The notes under the pieces were generated by a model, which made no database searches, was not told where the DNA came from, and saw only the letters and a list, made by a program, of their open reading frames with translations. A DNA stretch of 21,048 nt from a virus. Positions 1 to 8,129 of the stretch are shown one piece after another. The stretch covers positions 1 through 21,048 of IMG/VR virus record IMGVR_UViG_3300008625_000091; one strand, 5' to 3'. Within the stretch, counting starts at the first letter, position 1, and each line of letters begins with the position of its first letter. Both the position numbers and the translations under genes were made by a program.

Positions 1-616
1 AGCGATTAATAATATATGTCCAATCGTAGCTTATGAAATTCCACCCAGATATAATGGGCAATTTACTTATATATTTAGTCAATAGCGTATATACCATATC
101 ATACTCAGAATTAAACTTAATATACTTTAATTTCCAAGTATCATCTGTAACTTTAAGAAAATGATTATGTATATCAATTTCGATATTTGTGATTTCATTA
201 GGAGAAAGATCTTTTAACCCTAAGATTATAATTTCTTTATCAGGCGTTGCTATAGAAACTGTAATAATTCTATTTTCTGCTTTTTTTGCTTCTGGGAAGC
301 CATCAGTTACTTCAACTTCAATATCCATAAAATACATCTTTGGATAATTGTGTGCAAAAATTAAGTCTTTATCTTCTTGAGGCAGAGTTTGCAAAAAATC
401 AATAATACTATGTTTATTTAAAAACTTTGCATTTGCTTGTTTAACAGGTCTCCCATCCCAATTCGTGTAAATATCAGATTTATATCTATCACCATCATGA
501 CAAACATACCAATTTTTAAATTGATTTAAATCATATATCTTATATGCTGTTTCACCTTCTTTATCATAATACGAAACAGTTAATCTATTATCATCTTGCT
601 CAATACTTAATAGCAT
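1..616 (-). CDS. 43: Family B DNA polymerase, N-terminal part (T4 gp43-like), cut by window edge
   Basis: This is the first 205 residues of the replicative DNA polymerase; the rest lies beyond the left edge. The N-terminal region and the start of the 3'-5' proofreading exonuclease are visible. Exo I is FMDIEVE with the metal-binding pair Asp98/Glu100, followed by GFPEAKKAENRI, very like T4 gp43 around Asp112/Glu114. Exo II is GWNFISYDWTYIINR at 191-205 with Asp198. The start at 616 is supported by AAAGGA about 7 bases upstream. It is the last gene of the dut-nrdJ-polymerase run, 10 bases after the reductase stop. Palm and thumb motifs are out of view, so an intact polymerase domain is assumed. 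A stand-alone exonuclease, as in split phage polymerases, cannot be excluded. Confidence 0.9.
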   Translation of the reverse strand, partial: MLLSIEQDDNRLTVSYYDKEGETAYKIYDLNQFKNWYVCHDGDRYKSDIYTNWDGRPVKQANAKFLNKHSIIDFLQTLPQEDKDLIFAHNYPKMYFMDIEVEVTDGFPEAKKAENRIITVSIATPDKEIIILGLKDLSPNEITNIEIDIHNHFLKVTDDTWKLKYIKFNSEYDMVYTLLTKYISKLPIISGWNFISYDWTYIINR

Positions 617-626
617 TTAAATTCCT

Positions 627-3128
627 TTATCCACATTTACTAAAACCACAACTTTTGCAACTTAAACATCCATCTTGAATAATTAGTCCGTCAGGATCTT
701 CGCATTCTGTACATGTTTTATTTATTAATTCTATATCTTCTGTGATATATTGTTTCAGCGTTCTAGCAACAACTTTACTAAAACTTGTAATATTCGATGG
801 GACTTTATTTAATTGATCGACGATATATTCAACGCCCATTCTATGTCGAAGCGCAGATGAAATTAATCTTGTTAATGCTTCTTCTTCCTCTGATTTAAAC
901 AGGTTTGTAATATCCTTTACGATGAAGTTATCGTTTTTACCACAAATTAAATCATATTTCCCATGAGACCTCTTTTCAAGTCTGCCTAGCTTGATATAAC
1001 GTGGCAGATTAAATTTATCTTCAGACTCTTCATCTTCTGTCCATTTTCTAAATGCAAATATTTCATAAGGCTTATCCAATAACTTTCCTACAATAACCAA
1101 CCACGCCTCCCCCGTTGCTATTCTGTGGTGTATATCGCACTCTAATGTCTTAGGTCTTTCAACTGCTGCCATTTTTTCAAACTTTTCTTCTTCTTTCTTT
1201 TCTTTTGCAATTAGTACACCACTTCTACTCCCTTCTCTATATAAAGTTACACCTTTACATCCAGCTTTCCATGCAGTCATATAAACCTCATTTACTGTTG
1301 ACTTTTTAGTATCTTGTGGTACATTCACTGTAACTGAAATTGAGTGATCTATCCATTTTTGTATTACGCCTTGCATTTTAACTTTTTGAACCCAGTTAAT
1401 GTCATTTGATGTTGCTTTGTAATATGGGGATTCTTTTACAAATTTTTCTATCTCTTCATCATTAAGCTCACCAAATATCCCATTTATATTCATCCATCTT
1501 TTAAAACCATTATGAAATACAGTATGCTCTGTCCATGCATCGCCTAGATCATCTACAAAATCTGATGTTGCAATTTCATTTGGGTTTACTTTCTTTCTTC
1601 TTGTATATTGAATAAGAAATACCGGTTCAATCCCTGATGTAGTCTGAGTCATCATGCTTACAGTACCAGTAGGCGCAAGAGTTAGGTTTGCAATATTTCT
1701 CCTACCATATCTTTTATAATCTTTTCTTTGTTGCATAGATAAATTCATATCGATTCGTTTAAGAAAATCATTTTCTTTCTCTGTGTCATAATCCCAAATT
1801 GGAAATGAGCCTCTTTCTTTAGCAAGCTCTATAGAACTTACGTATGAACTAACCGCTATTAACTTATGAACCTGTTCTGAGAATTTTATTGCCTCATCTG
1901 AGCCATATTGCATATTCATATATGCAAGCATATCGCCTTCTGCAGTTACACCTAACCCAGTTCTTCTTCCTTGTATAGCCTTTTCTTTTATCTTTTGCCA
2001 AAGTTCTCTTTCAACTCTTTTAATACTATTGTTCTCAGGGTCAGAACTTATCTTTCTTAAAATTGCATTAATCTTTTCAATTTCTAAGTCAATCATATCA
2101 TCTAAAAGTCTTTGACCAATCTTTGTGTGTTCTGCCAATAAATCAAAATCAAAACTTGCATCTTCTGTAAATTCGTTTTCAACATAACTTGATAAATTTA
2201 TAGCTAAAAGTCTACAAGAATCATAAGGACAGAGAGGGAGCTCACCGCAGGGATTGCTGGAGATAGTTCTAAAGCCTTCTTCTGCATACATATCTGCTGG
2301 TGACTCGCTTAGCACTTTATCCCAGAAAAATATACCAGGTTCTGCGCTTGACCAAACATTATTGATAATATGATCCCATAAAGACTTTGCGTCAATATCA
2401 AGTTCTATCTTCGGATTTTCAGATTCTACTGGATATTGAAGCTTAAATGTTTTATTAGCATCAACAGCTCTCATGAATTCATCACTTAATTTTAATGAAA
2501 TATTAGCACCAGTTATGTCAATCTTATTCATCTTTGCATCAATAAAACTTTCAACGTCTGGATGTCTAATATCAAGCGTGAGCATTAGTGCTCCTCTTCG
2601 ACCTCCTTGTGCAACTTCTCTAGTTGAATTTGAAAATCGCTGCATGAATGGCTTTAAACCGGTTGAGGTCATTGCAGAATTATGCACTTTAGTTTTATTA
2701 GGTCTTATATGAGAAAGATCATGGCCTACACCACCTCTTCGTTTCATAAGCTGTATCTGCTCTTCATCAACCATTGTAATACCGCCATAAGAATCAGCAC
2801 CATTACCAATCACAAAGCAATTTGACAATGAAATGACTTGGTGCTTATTACCAATCCCAAACATCGGACTTCCTTGTGGTACAAGATACTTAAAGTCTTT
2901 TAGTAAATCATATATCTCATCTTTACTATATGGGTTTTTATACTTTCGTTCTATTCTTGCAAATTCTCTTGAAAGTCTCATATGCATTTCATCTGGGTGA
3001 TGCTCTAGTAAATTACCATCTTCATCTCGAAGTGCATATTTATTCAAAAAAGTATTTGCTGCTAATTCATCTCCATTAAAATAGTCAATTAATAATTCTG
3101 ATGAATGCCCAACGTCAATTACTGTCAT
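627..3128 (-). CDS. nrdJ: Adenosylcobalamin-dependent (class II) ribonucleotide reductase
   Basis: This 833-residue enzyme reduces ribonucleotides to deoxyribonucleotides for phage DNA synthesis, using adenosylcobalamin to make the thiyl radical. The catalytic loop is NPCGE at 292-296, with the radical Cys294 flanked by Asn292 and Glu296. The redox pair is probably Cys104 (LSNCFV) and Cys305 (SCRLLAINL). A glycine-rich stretch around LAPTGTVSMM follows. The tail is cysteine-rich (CTEC, CLSC, CGFSKCG), as in NrdJ enzymes, where it acts as a shuttle or zinc site. No separate small radical subunit (NrdB) is encoded nearby, which fits class II. It sits directly after dUTPase and before DNA polymerase, forming a nucleotide-supply and replication run. 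T4 itself uses class I NrdA/NrdB. The family call is firm; whether the substrate is di- or triphosphate is not decided by the sequence. Confidence 0.93.
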   Translation of the reverse strand: MTVIDVGHSSELLIDYFNGDELAANTFLNKYALRDEDGNLLEHHPDEMHMRLSREFARIERKYKNPYSKDEIYDLLKDFKYLVPQGSPMFGIGNKHQVISLSNCFVIGNGADSYGGITMVDEEQIQLMKRRGGVGHDLSHIRPNKTKVHNSAMTSTGLKPFMQRFSNSTREVAQGGRRGALMLTLDIRHPDVESFIDAKMNKIDITGANISLKLSDEFMRAVDANKTFKLQYPVESENPKIELDIDAKSLWDHIINNVWSSAEPGIFFWDKVLSESPADMYAEEGFRTISSNPCGELPLCPYDSCRLLAINLSSYVENEFTEDASFDFDLLAEHTKIGQRLLDDMIDLEIEKINAILRKISSDPENNSIKRVERELWQKIKEKAIQGRRTGLGVTAEGDMLAYMNMQYGSDEAIKFSEQVHKLIAVSSYVSSIELAKERGSFPIWDYDTEKENDFLKRIDMNLSMQQRKDYKRYGRRNIANLTLAPTGTVSMMTQTTSGIEPVFLIQYTRRKKVNPNEIATSDFVDDLGDAWTEHTVFHNGFKRWMNINGIFGELNDEEIEKFVKESPYYKATSNDINWVQKVKMQGVIQKWIDHSISVTVNVPQDTKKSTVNEVYMTAWKAGCKGVTLYREGSRSGVLIAKEKKEEEKFEKMAAVERPKTLECDIHHRIATGEAWLVIVGKLLDKPYEIFAFRKWTEDEESEDKFNLPRYIKLGRLEKRSHGKYDLICGKNDNFIVKDITNLFKSEEEEALTRLISSALRHRMGVEYIVDQLNKVPSNITSFSKVVARTLKQYITEDIELINKTCTECEDPDGLIIQDGCLSCKSCGFSKCG

Positions 3129-3142
3129 TTATATTCTTTACG

Positions 3143-3598
3143 TTAATTTGTTCCAGTTGATCCAAAGCCACCAGTGCCTCTTTCACTGGCTTTGTCTTTC
3201 CATAATTCTTCTTCTGAATTTACCTCGATTGGTAATTCATAATTTATAGGTAATAATAAAAATTGCATGATTTTATCCCCAGGGCTAACCTCTGTTACAG
3301 TATCCCTAGATACATTGCTTACATTAATGTGAATTTCTCCTTGGTAATCTTCATCTACTACACAAGCACCTACATATAATTGTTTTTTAACTGCAATTCC
3401 TGATTTATTAAAAGCTATTAATGCAAATCCTTTAGGGACATTTGCTTTAATACCGCTCGGTATTAATAAGCTTTCACCTGGTTTTACTAATTTAGTATTA
3501 CCATCATTCCAATCATCTGGTATAAAAAAGTCCAATCCTGCACTTTCTTTTGTGCCACGAACCGGACTTTTAACATCTCTTAATTTATAAAATTTCAT
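3143..3598 (-). CDS. dut: dUTP diphosphatase (trimeric dUTPase family)
   Basis: Hydrolyses dUTP to dUMP and pyrophosphate, keeping uracil out of DNA and feeding dTMP synthesis. At 151 residues it has the usual trimeric dUTPase length. All five motifs can be found: I is AGLDFFIP (20-27); II is NKSGIAVK (64-71), with Lys where Arg is usual; III is GACVVDEDYQGEIHI (77-91), with the catalytic Asp in VVDEDY; IV is SPGDKIMQ (105-112); V is RGTGGFGSTG (140-149), the flexible P-loop-like arm over the substrate. It heads the dut-nrdJ-polymerase run, and 14 bases separate it from the reductase. No clear ribosome-binding site precedes the start. The promoter-like element at 3611-3650 lies only about 13 bases upstream, so the leader would be very short. 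Confidence 0.95.
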   Translation of the reverse strand: MKFYKLRDVKSPVRGTKESAGLDFFIPDDWNDGNTKLVKPGESLLIPSGIKANVPKGFALIAFNKSGIAVKKQLYVGACVVDEDYQGEIHINVSNVSRDTVTEVSPGDKIMQFLLLPINYELPIEVNSEEELWKDKASERGTGGFGSTGTN

Positions 3599-3610
3599 AC
3601 AATAATTTTT

Positions 3611-3650
3611 AATTATTATATAAAATAATGATGTAATTGTTTATCTATTT
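3611..3650 (-). promoter_or_regulatory. Conserved promoter-like element upstream of dut, copy 1
   Basis: Read on the minus strand, the core is ATTATTTTATATAATAATT, preceded by ATC. The 22 bases at 3611-3632 match those at 18660-18681 upstream of gp32 with a single mismatch. Both contain TATAAT and a dyad ATTATT-N6-AATAAT. Upstream, both also share TAAATA-G/C-ATAAACAA at the -35 position, with one base difference in spacing. There is no TTGACA. The layout (good -10, non-standard upstream box) resembles T4 middle promoters that need an activator; that reading is inference. Confidence 0.55.
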
Positions 3651-3652
3651 AT

Positions 3653-4045
3653 CTACTCTGATTTTTTAATCTTTTCAAAACTTCTGCCTGCAAAATATGC
3701 ACCATATACTGTCATTAATAGAGTTTGATAAACTGGGATATATGAATCATTTATTTGAAATTCCCCAATGTTACCATCAAATATAGATATTACAACAAAC
3801 ATTAAAGTTAAAAATATTAAGCTTAATGGTCTAACATTCTTACTTAAAAAACTACCATGCTTCATATCACTTTCCCATCTGGCAGAAACTTGTTCTTGCG
3901 CAGCTTCTTCTGCATTTACTAAAATCTGCTTTACTTCAGTTTTTAGCTTCATACGTTCTTCGTCGCTCGTAACAAGATTATCTACAGCATCTCCTATTTC
4001 TTTTATTGTATTACCTGTAAAAAATGTTAATAATTTATCTAACAT
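3653..4045 (-). CDS. Holin-like membrane protein (GTA-type 3TM holin family)
   Basis: This is probably the holin that permeabilises the inner membrane at lysis. The soluble N-terminal half contains LVTSDEERMKLK and EEAAQEQVSARWESDMKHGSFLSKNVRPL, followed by a hydrophobic segment (about 73-90) and a second one (about 103-119) with a charged tail. The order DEER, then a Glu/Ala/Arg-rich helix, then W-x-S-D, then S-x-L-S-K-x-x-R-P-L before the membrane segments, is the pattern of the holin family known from gene-transfer agents. The ATG at 4045 overlaps the upstream gene's end by 11 bases and is preferred to an in-frame TTG two codons earlier. It is last in the 4804-3653 run. No endolysin is visible nearby. 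Another small phage membrane role is possible. Confidence 0.65.
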   Translation of the reverse strand: MLDKLLTFFTGNTIKEIGDAVDNLVTSDEERMKLKTEVKQILVNAEEAAQEQVSARWESDMKHGSFLSKNVRPLSLIFLTLMFVVISIFDGNIGEFQINDSYIPVYQTLLMTVYGAYFAGRSFEKIKKSE

Positions 4046-4457
4046 AGTCAATATATTTTTTTATATACTTTCTTTCATTTACCATAGAATTTTGACATAC
4101 AGGACAAGTCATTAATTCGCATGAAACCTCTTCATCTTTAATTGCAACTTCGCCGCAATTTAAACATTTGCAATAATGATGCCCAAACGGCATATCCCCA
4201 CTTCCTATATTATGCGTTTGCATATTAGGTAGTGCTACATCTCCCATACCTGAAATATCATTAAGTTCTATATTTTCTTTAACTTTGTATGGTAAATCTT
4301 TATGCTTAGTTTCAGCGAAATCTTCTAAGTCTTTTTCAGACATTGAATTTGCAAGATCAATAACTTCTTGAGATATTTCAAACTTTTTAAGCTCTCCTCT
4401 TCTATATGCAAGAGCCATCCCAAACAGACGCTGCTGTGCGATTGACTTAGATGGCAT
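4035..4457 (-). CDS. DUF3008-type small protein with C-terminal zinc ribbon
   Basis: Function unknown. The N-terminal 60 residues (MPSKSIAQQRLFGMALAYRR, then LANSMSEKDLEDFAETKHKDLP) match what I recall of DUF3008, a small family common in phages and bacteria. A glycine/methionine-rich linker follows. The C-terminal part is a likely zinc ribbon with Cys98/Cys101 (CLNC) and Cys118/Cys121 (CPVC), plus extra Cys96 and Cys113. The fusion of the two parts suggests nucleic-acid or protein binding, but no enzyme motif is seen. The start at 4457 has GAGG about 8 bases upstream, and its first base coincides with the last base of the preceding gene. It is the middle gene of the 4804-3653 run ending in the holin. 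Confidence 0.7.
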   Translation of the reverse strand: MPSKSIAQQRLFGMALAYRRGELKKFEISQEVIDLANSMSEKDLEDFAETKHKDLPYKVKENIELNDISGMGDVALPNMQTHNIGSGDMPFGHHYCKCLNCGEVAIKDEEVSCELMTCPVCQNSMVNERKYIKKYIDYVR

Positions 4458-4804
4458 TATTTTTCCTCTGTAACTAGAGTTCTTCTATAGATTCGTGAAC
4501 CAAATTTTGAAAGTTTAATGCCATCTTCTGTAACTTTAAAAAGCTTAGTATTTTTACGCTTCCATGCTTTACTGCCCTGTGCTGCAGCTATAATATTATC
4601 AAGTTCCTCTTCAGTAACTATCCCATCTTTCATTGCACTTAGCACTGCACTTCTAACTCTTGCTTTTGCGTTAATGGATTTAGATGGATATTTATCTGTG
4701 TATTTACGCTTAACCTCAACTCTTTCATCAACTAGTTCAATATCAATTTCTTTATTAAGTTCATTAAAAACAAAGTCTTCAAAGTTTTCATAAATTTTAG
4801 TCAT
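4457..4804 (-). CDS. Hypothetical protein, basic, head of the holin run
   Basis: A 115-residue protein that I do not recognise. The first 19 residues, MTKIYENFEDFVFNELNKE, have the aromatic spacing and Asn-Glu ending of the tag A leaders of the neighbouring operon (Y-x-x-F-x-x-F then F-N-E), so it may be a degenerate capsid-targeting-like leader. The middle is basic (KRKYTDKYPSKSINAKARVR). It is followed by a helical stretch, DGIVTEEELDNIIAAAQGS, and a basic end (KAWKRKNTKLFKVTEDGIKLSKFGSRIYRR) that could bind nucleic acid. It is the first gene after the element at 4814-4836, 26 bases downstream of the 745-residue protein. No ribosome-binding site is evident. Length, codon pattern and tight linkage to the next gene support a real gene. 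Confidence 0.6.
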   Translation of the reverse strand: MTKIYENFEDFVFNELNKEIDIELVDERVEVKRKYTDKYPSKSINAKARVRSAVLSAMKDGIVTEEELDNIIAAAQGSKAWKRKNTKLFKVTEDGIKLSKFGSRIYRRTLVTEEK

Positions 4805-4813
4805 AATTTTATA

Positions 4814-4836
4814 TTTGTTTTTTTATATATTTAAGC
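4814..4836 (-). promoter_or_regulatory. Late-promoter-like element, copy 1
   Basis: The minus strand carries CTTAAATATATAAAAAAAC, which with its flanks matches the element at 14457-14479 at 22 of 23 positions. In both places it begins in the Ala-stop codon pair (GCT TAA) of the previous gene and precedes the first gene of a new run. The TAAATATATAA core is related to, but not the same as, the T4 late-promoter box TATAAATA. The promoter role is inferred from position and conservation. Confidence 0.45.
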
Positions 4837-7068
4837 CACTAATGTATATTGTGGAACATTATTTTGTGTTTGGGTCCAGCTATGGCTTACATTTATTTTT
4901 ATTTTTCCATTTTTTATTAAATTCACAAATTCATTAGATTTTTCAATGCAGACATAATTAGCGTTATCTAAATTTATAAACATTAAATAATCCCATTTTT
5001 CTTGTTTCTTATAATAATCAAATATAAATCTGCTGTACTCTAATTTAAAATCCATAAGCATCTTTTTTTCTGAAGCGGATGAATTTAAAGTATCTAAAAA
5101 TGATAATTCATTAAAATTACTAACATTTACAAAAATCTTTCTAAACAACTCTTGTAATACTTCTACAGCTTTAAGTGGGTTATCTGCATTTAATATAAAC
5201 TCTCTATACATTGATAATCCTTTATCAGTAAAATTAATATTGTTAATGTTTTTAGATATTTCTTTAAAGGGTAGTATATTTTTCTTTTTATCTAAATATT
5301 TATTATTTATTTTCTCTTTTGGTGTAAACCCATAGTTAACAACACTAGAAAAATCTTTAATGAAAGTTTTTTCATTATTTATAAAAGTACCATAGCCCCT
5401 TTGCGCTTTTAATCGAGCCCCTCTACCTTTAACTTCATAATTATTATCACCTATTTTAATATCTCCATGTTCTGCTTTTCGTCCGCCCAATAAAGCAATT
5501 AAAAATGCTTCTCCTTTTCCAATTGCAGATTTATCTATTTTTTTAGGCTCCCAGTCAATAAAAGTCTTGATAAGCTTTGTGTGAAATTTGCTATTAGTAA
5601 TTAAATTATTCTTAAAATTTGACACCTTCCCAATATCTAAATCATTGAATAACGTCCCGTCTATTGATAATTTATCAACTATTTCTATATTATCTTCTAA
5701 TGATCCGCCTGCGCCAACTAATAAAGATAAAAAGCCATTAACTACTTTATCTATACCAGTCGTTAAGCCTAAGCCTGAAAAAATCTCTTTAATTTTTGAA
5801 CTTAATCCTTGTTTATTAATGTATGTATTGATATAATTTAATTGATCAATCTCCAAGTCTTTCAATGAAAGATTTATATTATTAATTATTTCATCTCTAC
5901 CTTCACTAATCATAAAACTTTCAAAATCTTTAACTTCATCGCTGTCCTCTATAATATCTGGTTCTTTTCCTATCTTTTCATTAATCTTATCAATCAATAA
6001 ATTTATTTCTGTAATAGCAGCATTTGAAATTAGTGTAGTTTCTTTGCTTCTATGCTTTCTGAAACTACCCAACATTGCCTGAAAGATTTCACTTAAAACA
6101 TGAATGTCTAATAATTCGTTAGTTCTTTTGTTCTTAATATTTTTTTTATTAAGTTTAAATTCTGGCTTATTTGCAAAATCCATTTTCTCTAAACTCATTC
6201 CTAAAAGTCTATGCATATTCTTTTCCATATACATATTAAAAATATTTGAGATACACTCTAAATATCTTAAATCTTCACCATGTTCTTTAAGCAAAATATG
6301 CTCCCATGATTCATCTTTTATCATATATTCTACTAAGTCTAGTAATACTAAGTCGTATGAATCATTAGGCGTATATGAATCATTACTTTCTTTAAGAGAG
6401 CTCTGTAGTAGCAGATTAGAAACAACCTTTCCTGCATGAAATGTAAAAATAAATCCATTAGTATTCTTATGTGTATCTTTGTTAAGTGTCATCTCATGAA
6501 TTCTAGGGTCTAGCACTGACATAATATGTGCTGTAAATGAACTATTACTGAATAGCCCAAAAACATCTTTACTGCTCTGTGATAGCAACTCTTTTAACTT
6601 AAATTTCTGATTCTCACTTAATTTATCGTTAAATAAAATAGGCGGGTGTTCTATTTCAAATTTATCTGCCCATTCATTTAGTATCTTAGGCTCTCTAATA
6701 ATCTTTTTAACTTTATCATTCTCCATTACTTGAATTGATATAAGTATTAGATTATTCTTCGGTAGCCTGTCATATTCAGTTCTTACTGGCTTTGTATTAG
6801 TCATATAATACATTTCAAATATGTAATTATCTGGGACTTCTTCAATCATATCTTTCCAAAAACTTGAAAAATGCTCATACGCATTTTCGTATAATGATGT
6901 TAAAGTTCTATCAACTACGTTTAATGCCGTATTTGAATTTGCCTTAAATATTTCAAAACCATCGTTAACTTTCTTCACCTTAATTCTAGGCGCGTCAATC
7001 TTTTCTGTTACTAAAAGACTCTGTTTAAATAATTTGTCTAAGTTCTTTTCTTTATATAGTGATTTCAT
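4831..7068 (-). CDS. Large protein: ligase-like nucleotidyltransferase domain plus possible PD-(D/E)XK nuclease domain
   Basis: A 745-residue protein, last of the packaged-protein operon (its ATG overlaps the previous stop as ATGA). Near the N-terminus, VTEKIDAPRI (20-29) resembles motif I of the ligase/mRNA-capping superfamily (KxDG, here K23-I-D-A). YIFEMYY (82-88) with TEYDRLPKNNLILI (98-111) resembles motif III. NTNGFIFTFHAGK (202-214) may be a degraded motif IV, so ligase activity is doubtful. In the second half, GKGE (517-520), GD (535-536) and YEVKGRGARL (544-553) form a pattern like a PD-(D/E)XK nuclease active site (Glu520, Asp536, Glu545, Lys547). It lacks an N-terminal tag, but residues 380-389 (KDFESFMISE) look like an internal tag A between the two halves. 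The fold assignments rest on motifs only. An alternative is a structural head protein with relic domains. Confidence 0.5.
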   Translation of the reverse strand: MKSLYKEKNLDKLFKQSLLVTEKIDAPRIKVKKVNDGFEIFKANSNTALNVVDRTLTSLYENAYEHFSSFWKDMIEEVPDNYIFEMYYMTNTKPVRTEYDRLPKNNLILISIQVMENDKVKKIIREPKILNEWADKFEIEHPPILFNDKLSENQKFKLKELLSQSSKDVFGLFSNSSFTAHIMSVLDPRIHEMTLNKDTHKNTNGFIFTFHAGKVVSNLLLQSSLKESNDSYTPNDSYDLVLLDLVEYMIKDESWEHILLKEHGEDLRYLECISNIFNMYMEKNMHRLLGMSLEKMDFANKPEFKLNKKNIKNKRTNELLDIHVLSEIFQAMLGSFRKHRSKETTLISNAAITEINLLIDKINEKIGKEPDIIEDSDEVKDFESFMISEGRDEIINNINLSLKDLEIDQLNYINTYINKQGLSSKIKEIFSGLGLTTGIDKVVNGFLSLLVGAGGSLEDNIEIVDKLSIDGTLFNDLDIGKVSNFKNNLITNSKFHTKLIKTFIDWEPKKIDKSAIGKGEAFLIALLGGRKAEHGDIKIGDNNYEVKGRGARLKAQRGYGTFINNEKTFIKDFSSVVNYGFTPKEKINNKYLDKKKNILPFKEISKNINNINFTDKGLSMYREFILNADNPLKAVEVLQELFRKIFVNVSNFNELSFLDTLNSSASEKKMLMDFKLEYSRFIFDYYKKQEKWDYLMFINLDNANYVCIEKSNEFVNLIKNGKIKINVSHSWTQTQNNVPQYTLVA
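5902..5931 (-). other. Internal tag A-like motif within the 745-residue protein
   Basis: These bases encode KDFESFMISE, followed by Gly (residues 380-389). The spacing K-x-F-x-x-F-h-x-x-E and the ending I-S-E match the N-terminal tags of the neighbouring genes and the L/I-x-E rule of T4 prohead protease. It lies between the ligase-like and nuclease-like halves, so it may be a fusion scar or a processing site. Chance occurrence cannot be excluded for so short a motif. Confidence 0.35.
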
Positions 7069-8129
7069 AAACTTCTACTTACTGTTTCTATTCCATAATC
7101 AATGAATTTAAATATCTTCTCCATAGCAGCCCTAGCATGAGCTGTTTCAGCTTTCTTAAACTTACTGCTATGCCTTACATCAGATATTGAATTTATATAA
7201 TTTTCTTCTGTCTTGTTTATCATGTCATCTGCACTTGAAAGAGAGAATATGTGTAATAAGTCGTTCATTTCTAATGTATATGCAAGACCCTTAATGCCTA
7301 CACAGAATTTTTCAAGTGTAACATTATCTCTTGTTAAACCTTTTTGCTGCTTTAGGAGCTTATGTACTTTCATCTTCTTTTTATTCTTACCATCAAATTC
7401 CATTGCCCATTCAGCAATATCGTATAAGAAGTTGCCAAAGTCTAAACTAATAATCATCTCTTCGACATTTTTTCTCTTTCTAAAACTAACTAAGTTACCA
7501 TCAATAAACTTTGCTCTTACTCCTCTATCAAGAAAGCTCATGGTTAAAGTCAAGCCAATTGCTTTATACAAATAGCCAATAACAAAACCTTTTATGTCTT
7601 TTACTGGTGTATATCTACCTATCGCCCAATCTTTATAGATGCCACTAGTAATTAAAATGTCTGCTTGTATAAACATGTCATCTTTTGGAATTATTAAAAG
7701 CTTAATACTTGTTGGGCTTGATATCTTAACAGACTCTTCATAATCAACAGAATTTGGCTTAAACGCCTTTATCCAATCTAAAAGCATTTCATTATAAAGC
7801 TTAATTGTATCTAATTCATTTTTTCTATTATTTGTAGGATTTGGATCAAACTCTAAAATCGGATATTCAAATAAGTAATCAATATCACCATATAATTTAT
7901 CTGGTTGATTAACTAAATCATCTTCCCAATAACTGCCTGAGCCAACTGCCCGTATTGGTTTCATCGGAGGCATTCCTTCTTTATCAAGCCAGGCATTAAA
8001 CTCTTTAAAAATACTTTGTAATGTTTCATGTGCAAGCTTTAAAACATGTGGGGTTAATACAGTAGATTGTGTCTTTGCACTTGACCAGCCACCTTCATTA
8101 ATGAAGTTTGTATATGATTTAATTTTCAT
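7065..8129 (-). CDS. Pol-beta-fold nucleotidyltransferase with capsid-targeting-like leader
   Basis: A 354-residue protein of the DNA polymerase beta/CCA-adding superfamily. The active-site signature is present: GSGSYWED (63-70), then YGDIDYLFEY (80-89) with metal ligands Asp82/Asp84, and a third acidic residue, Asp157, in FIQADILIT. Such enzymes transfer nucleotides to RNA, small molecules or proteins; the substrate cannot be read from the sequence. The leader MKIKSYTNFINE, followed by Gly-Gly, has the form of the T4 internal-protein tag (MKTYQEFIAE) and ends in I-N-E, a gp21-type cleavage site. It overlaps both neighbours by 4 bases (ATGA), which implies translational coupling. A second, clearly different nucleotidyltransferase lies at 9435-10316. 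The superfamily call is firm; packaging in the virion is inference. Confidence 0.75.
   Translation of the reverse strand: MKIKSYTNFINEGGWSSAKTQSTVLTPHVLKLAHETLQSIFKEFNAWLDKEGMPPMKPIRAVGSGSYWEDDLVNQPDKLYGDIDYLFEYPILEFDPNPTNNRKNELDTIKLYNEMLLDWIKAFKPNSVDYEESVKISSPTSIKLLIIPKDDMFIQADILITSGIYKDWAIGRYTPVKDIKGFVIGYLYKAIGLTLTMSFLDRGVRAKFIDGNLVSFRKRKNVEEMIISLDFGNFLYDIAEWAMEFDGKNKKKMKVHKLLKQQKGLTRDNVTLEKFCVGIKGLAYTLEMNDLLHIFSLSSADDMINKTEENYINSISDVRHSSKFKKAETAHARAAMEKIFKFIDYGIETVSRSL

Noticed and set aside
2473-2712. Plus-strand open frame within the reductase gene
   Set aside because: It lies wholly inside a well-conserved catalytic gene on the other strand and is hydrophobic by complement bias.
3653-4051. 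Longer holin start at an in-frame TTG (4051)
   Set aside because: It adds only two residues, TTG is a rare start, no ribosome-binding site supports it, and the ATG at 4045 is adequate.
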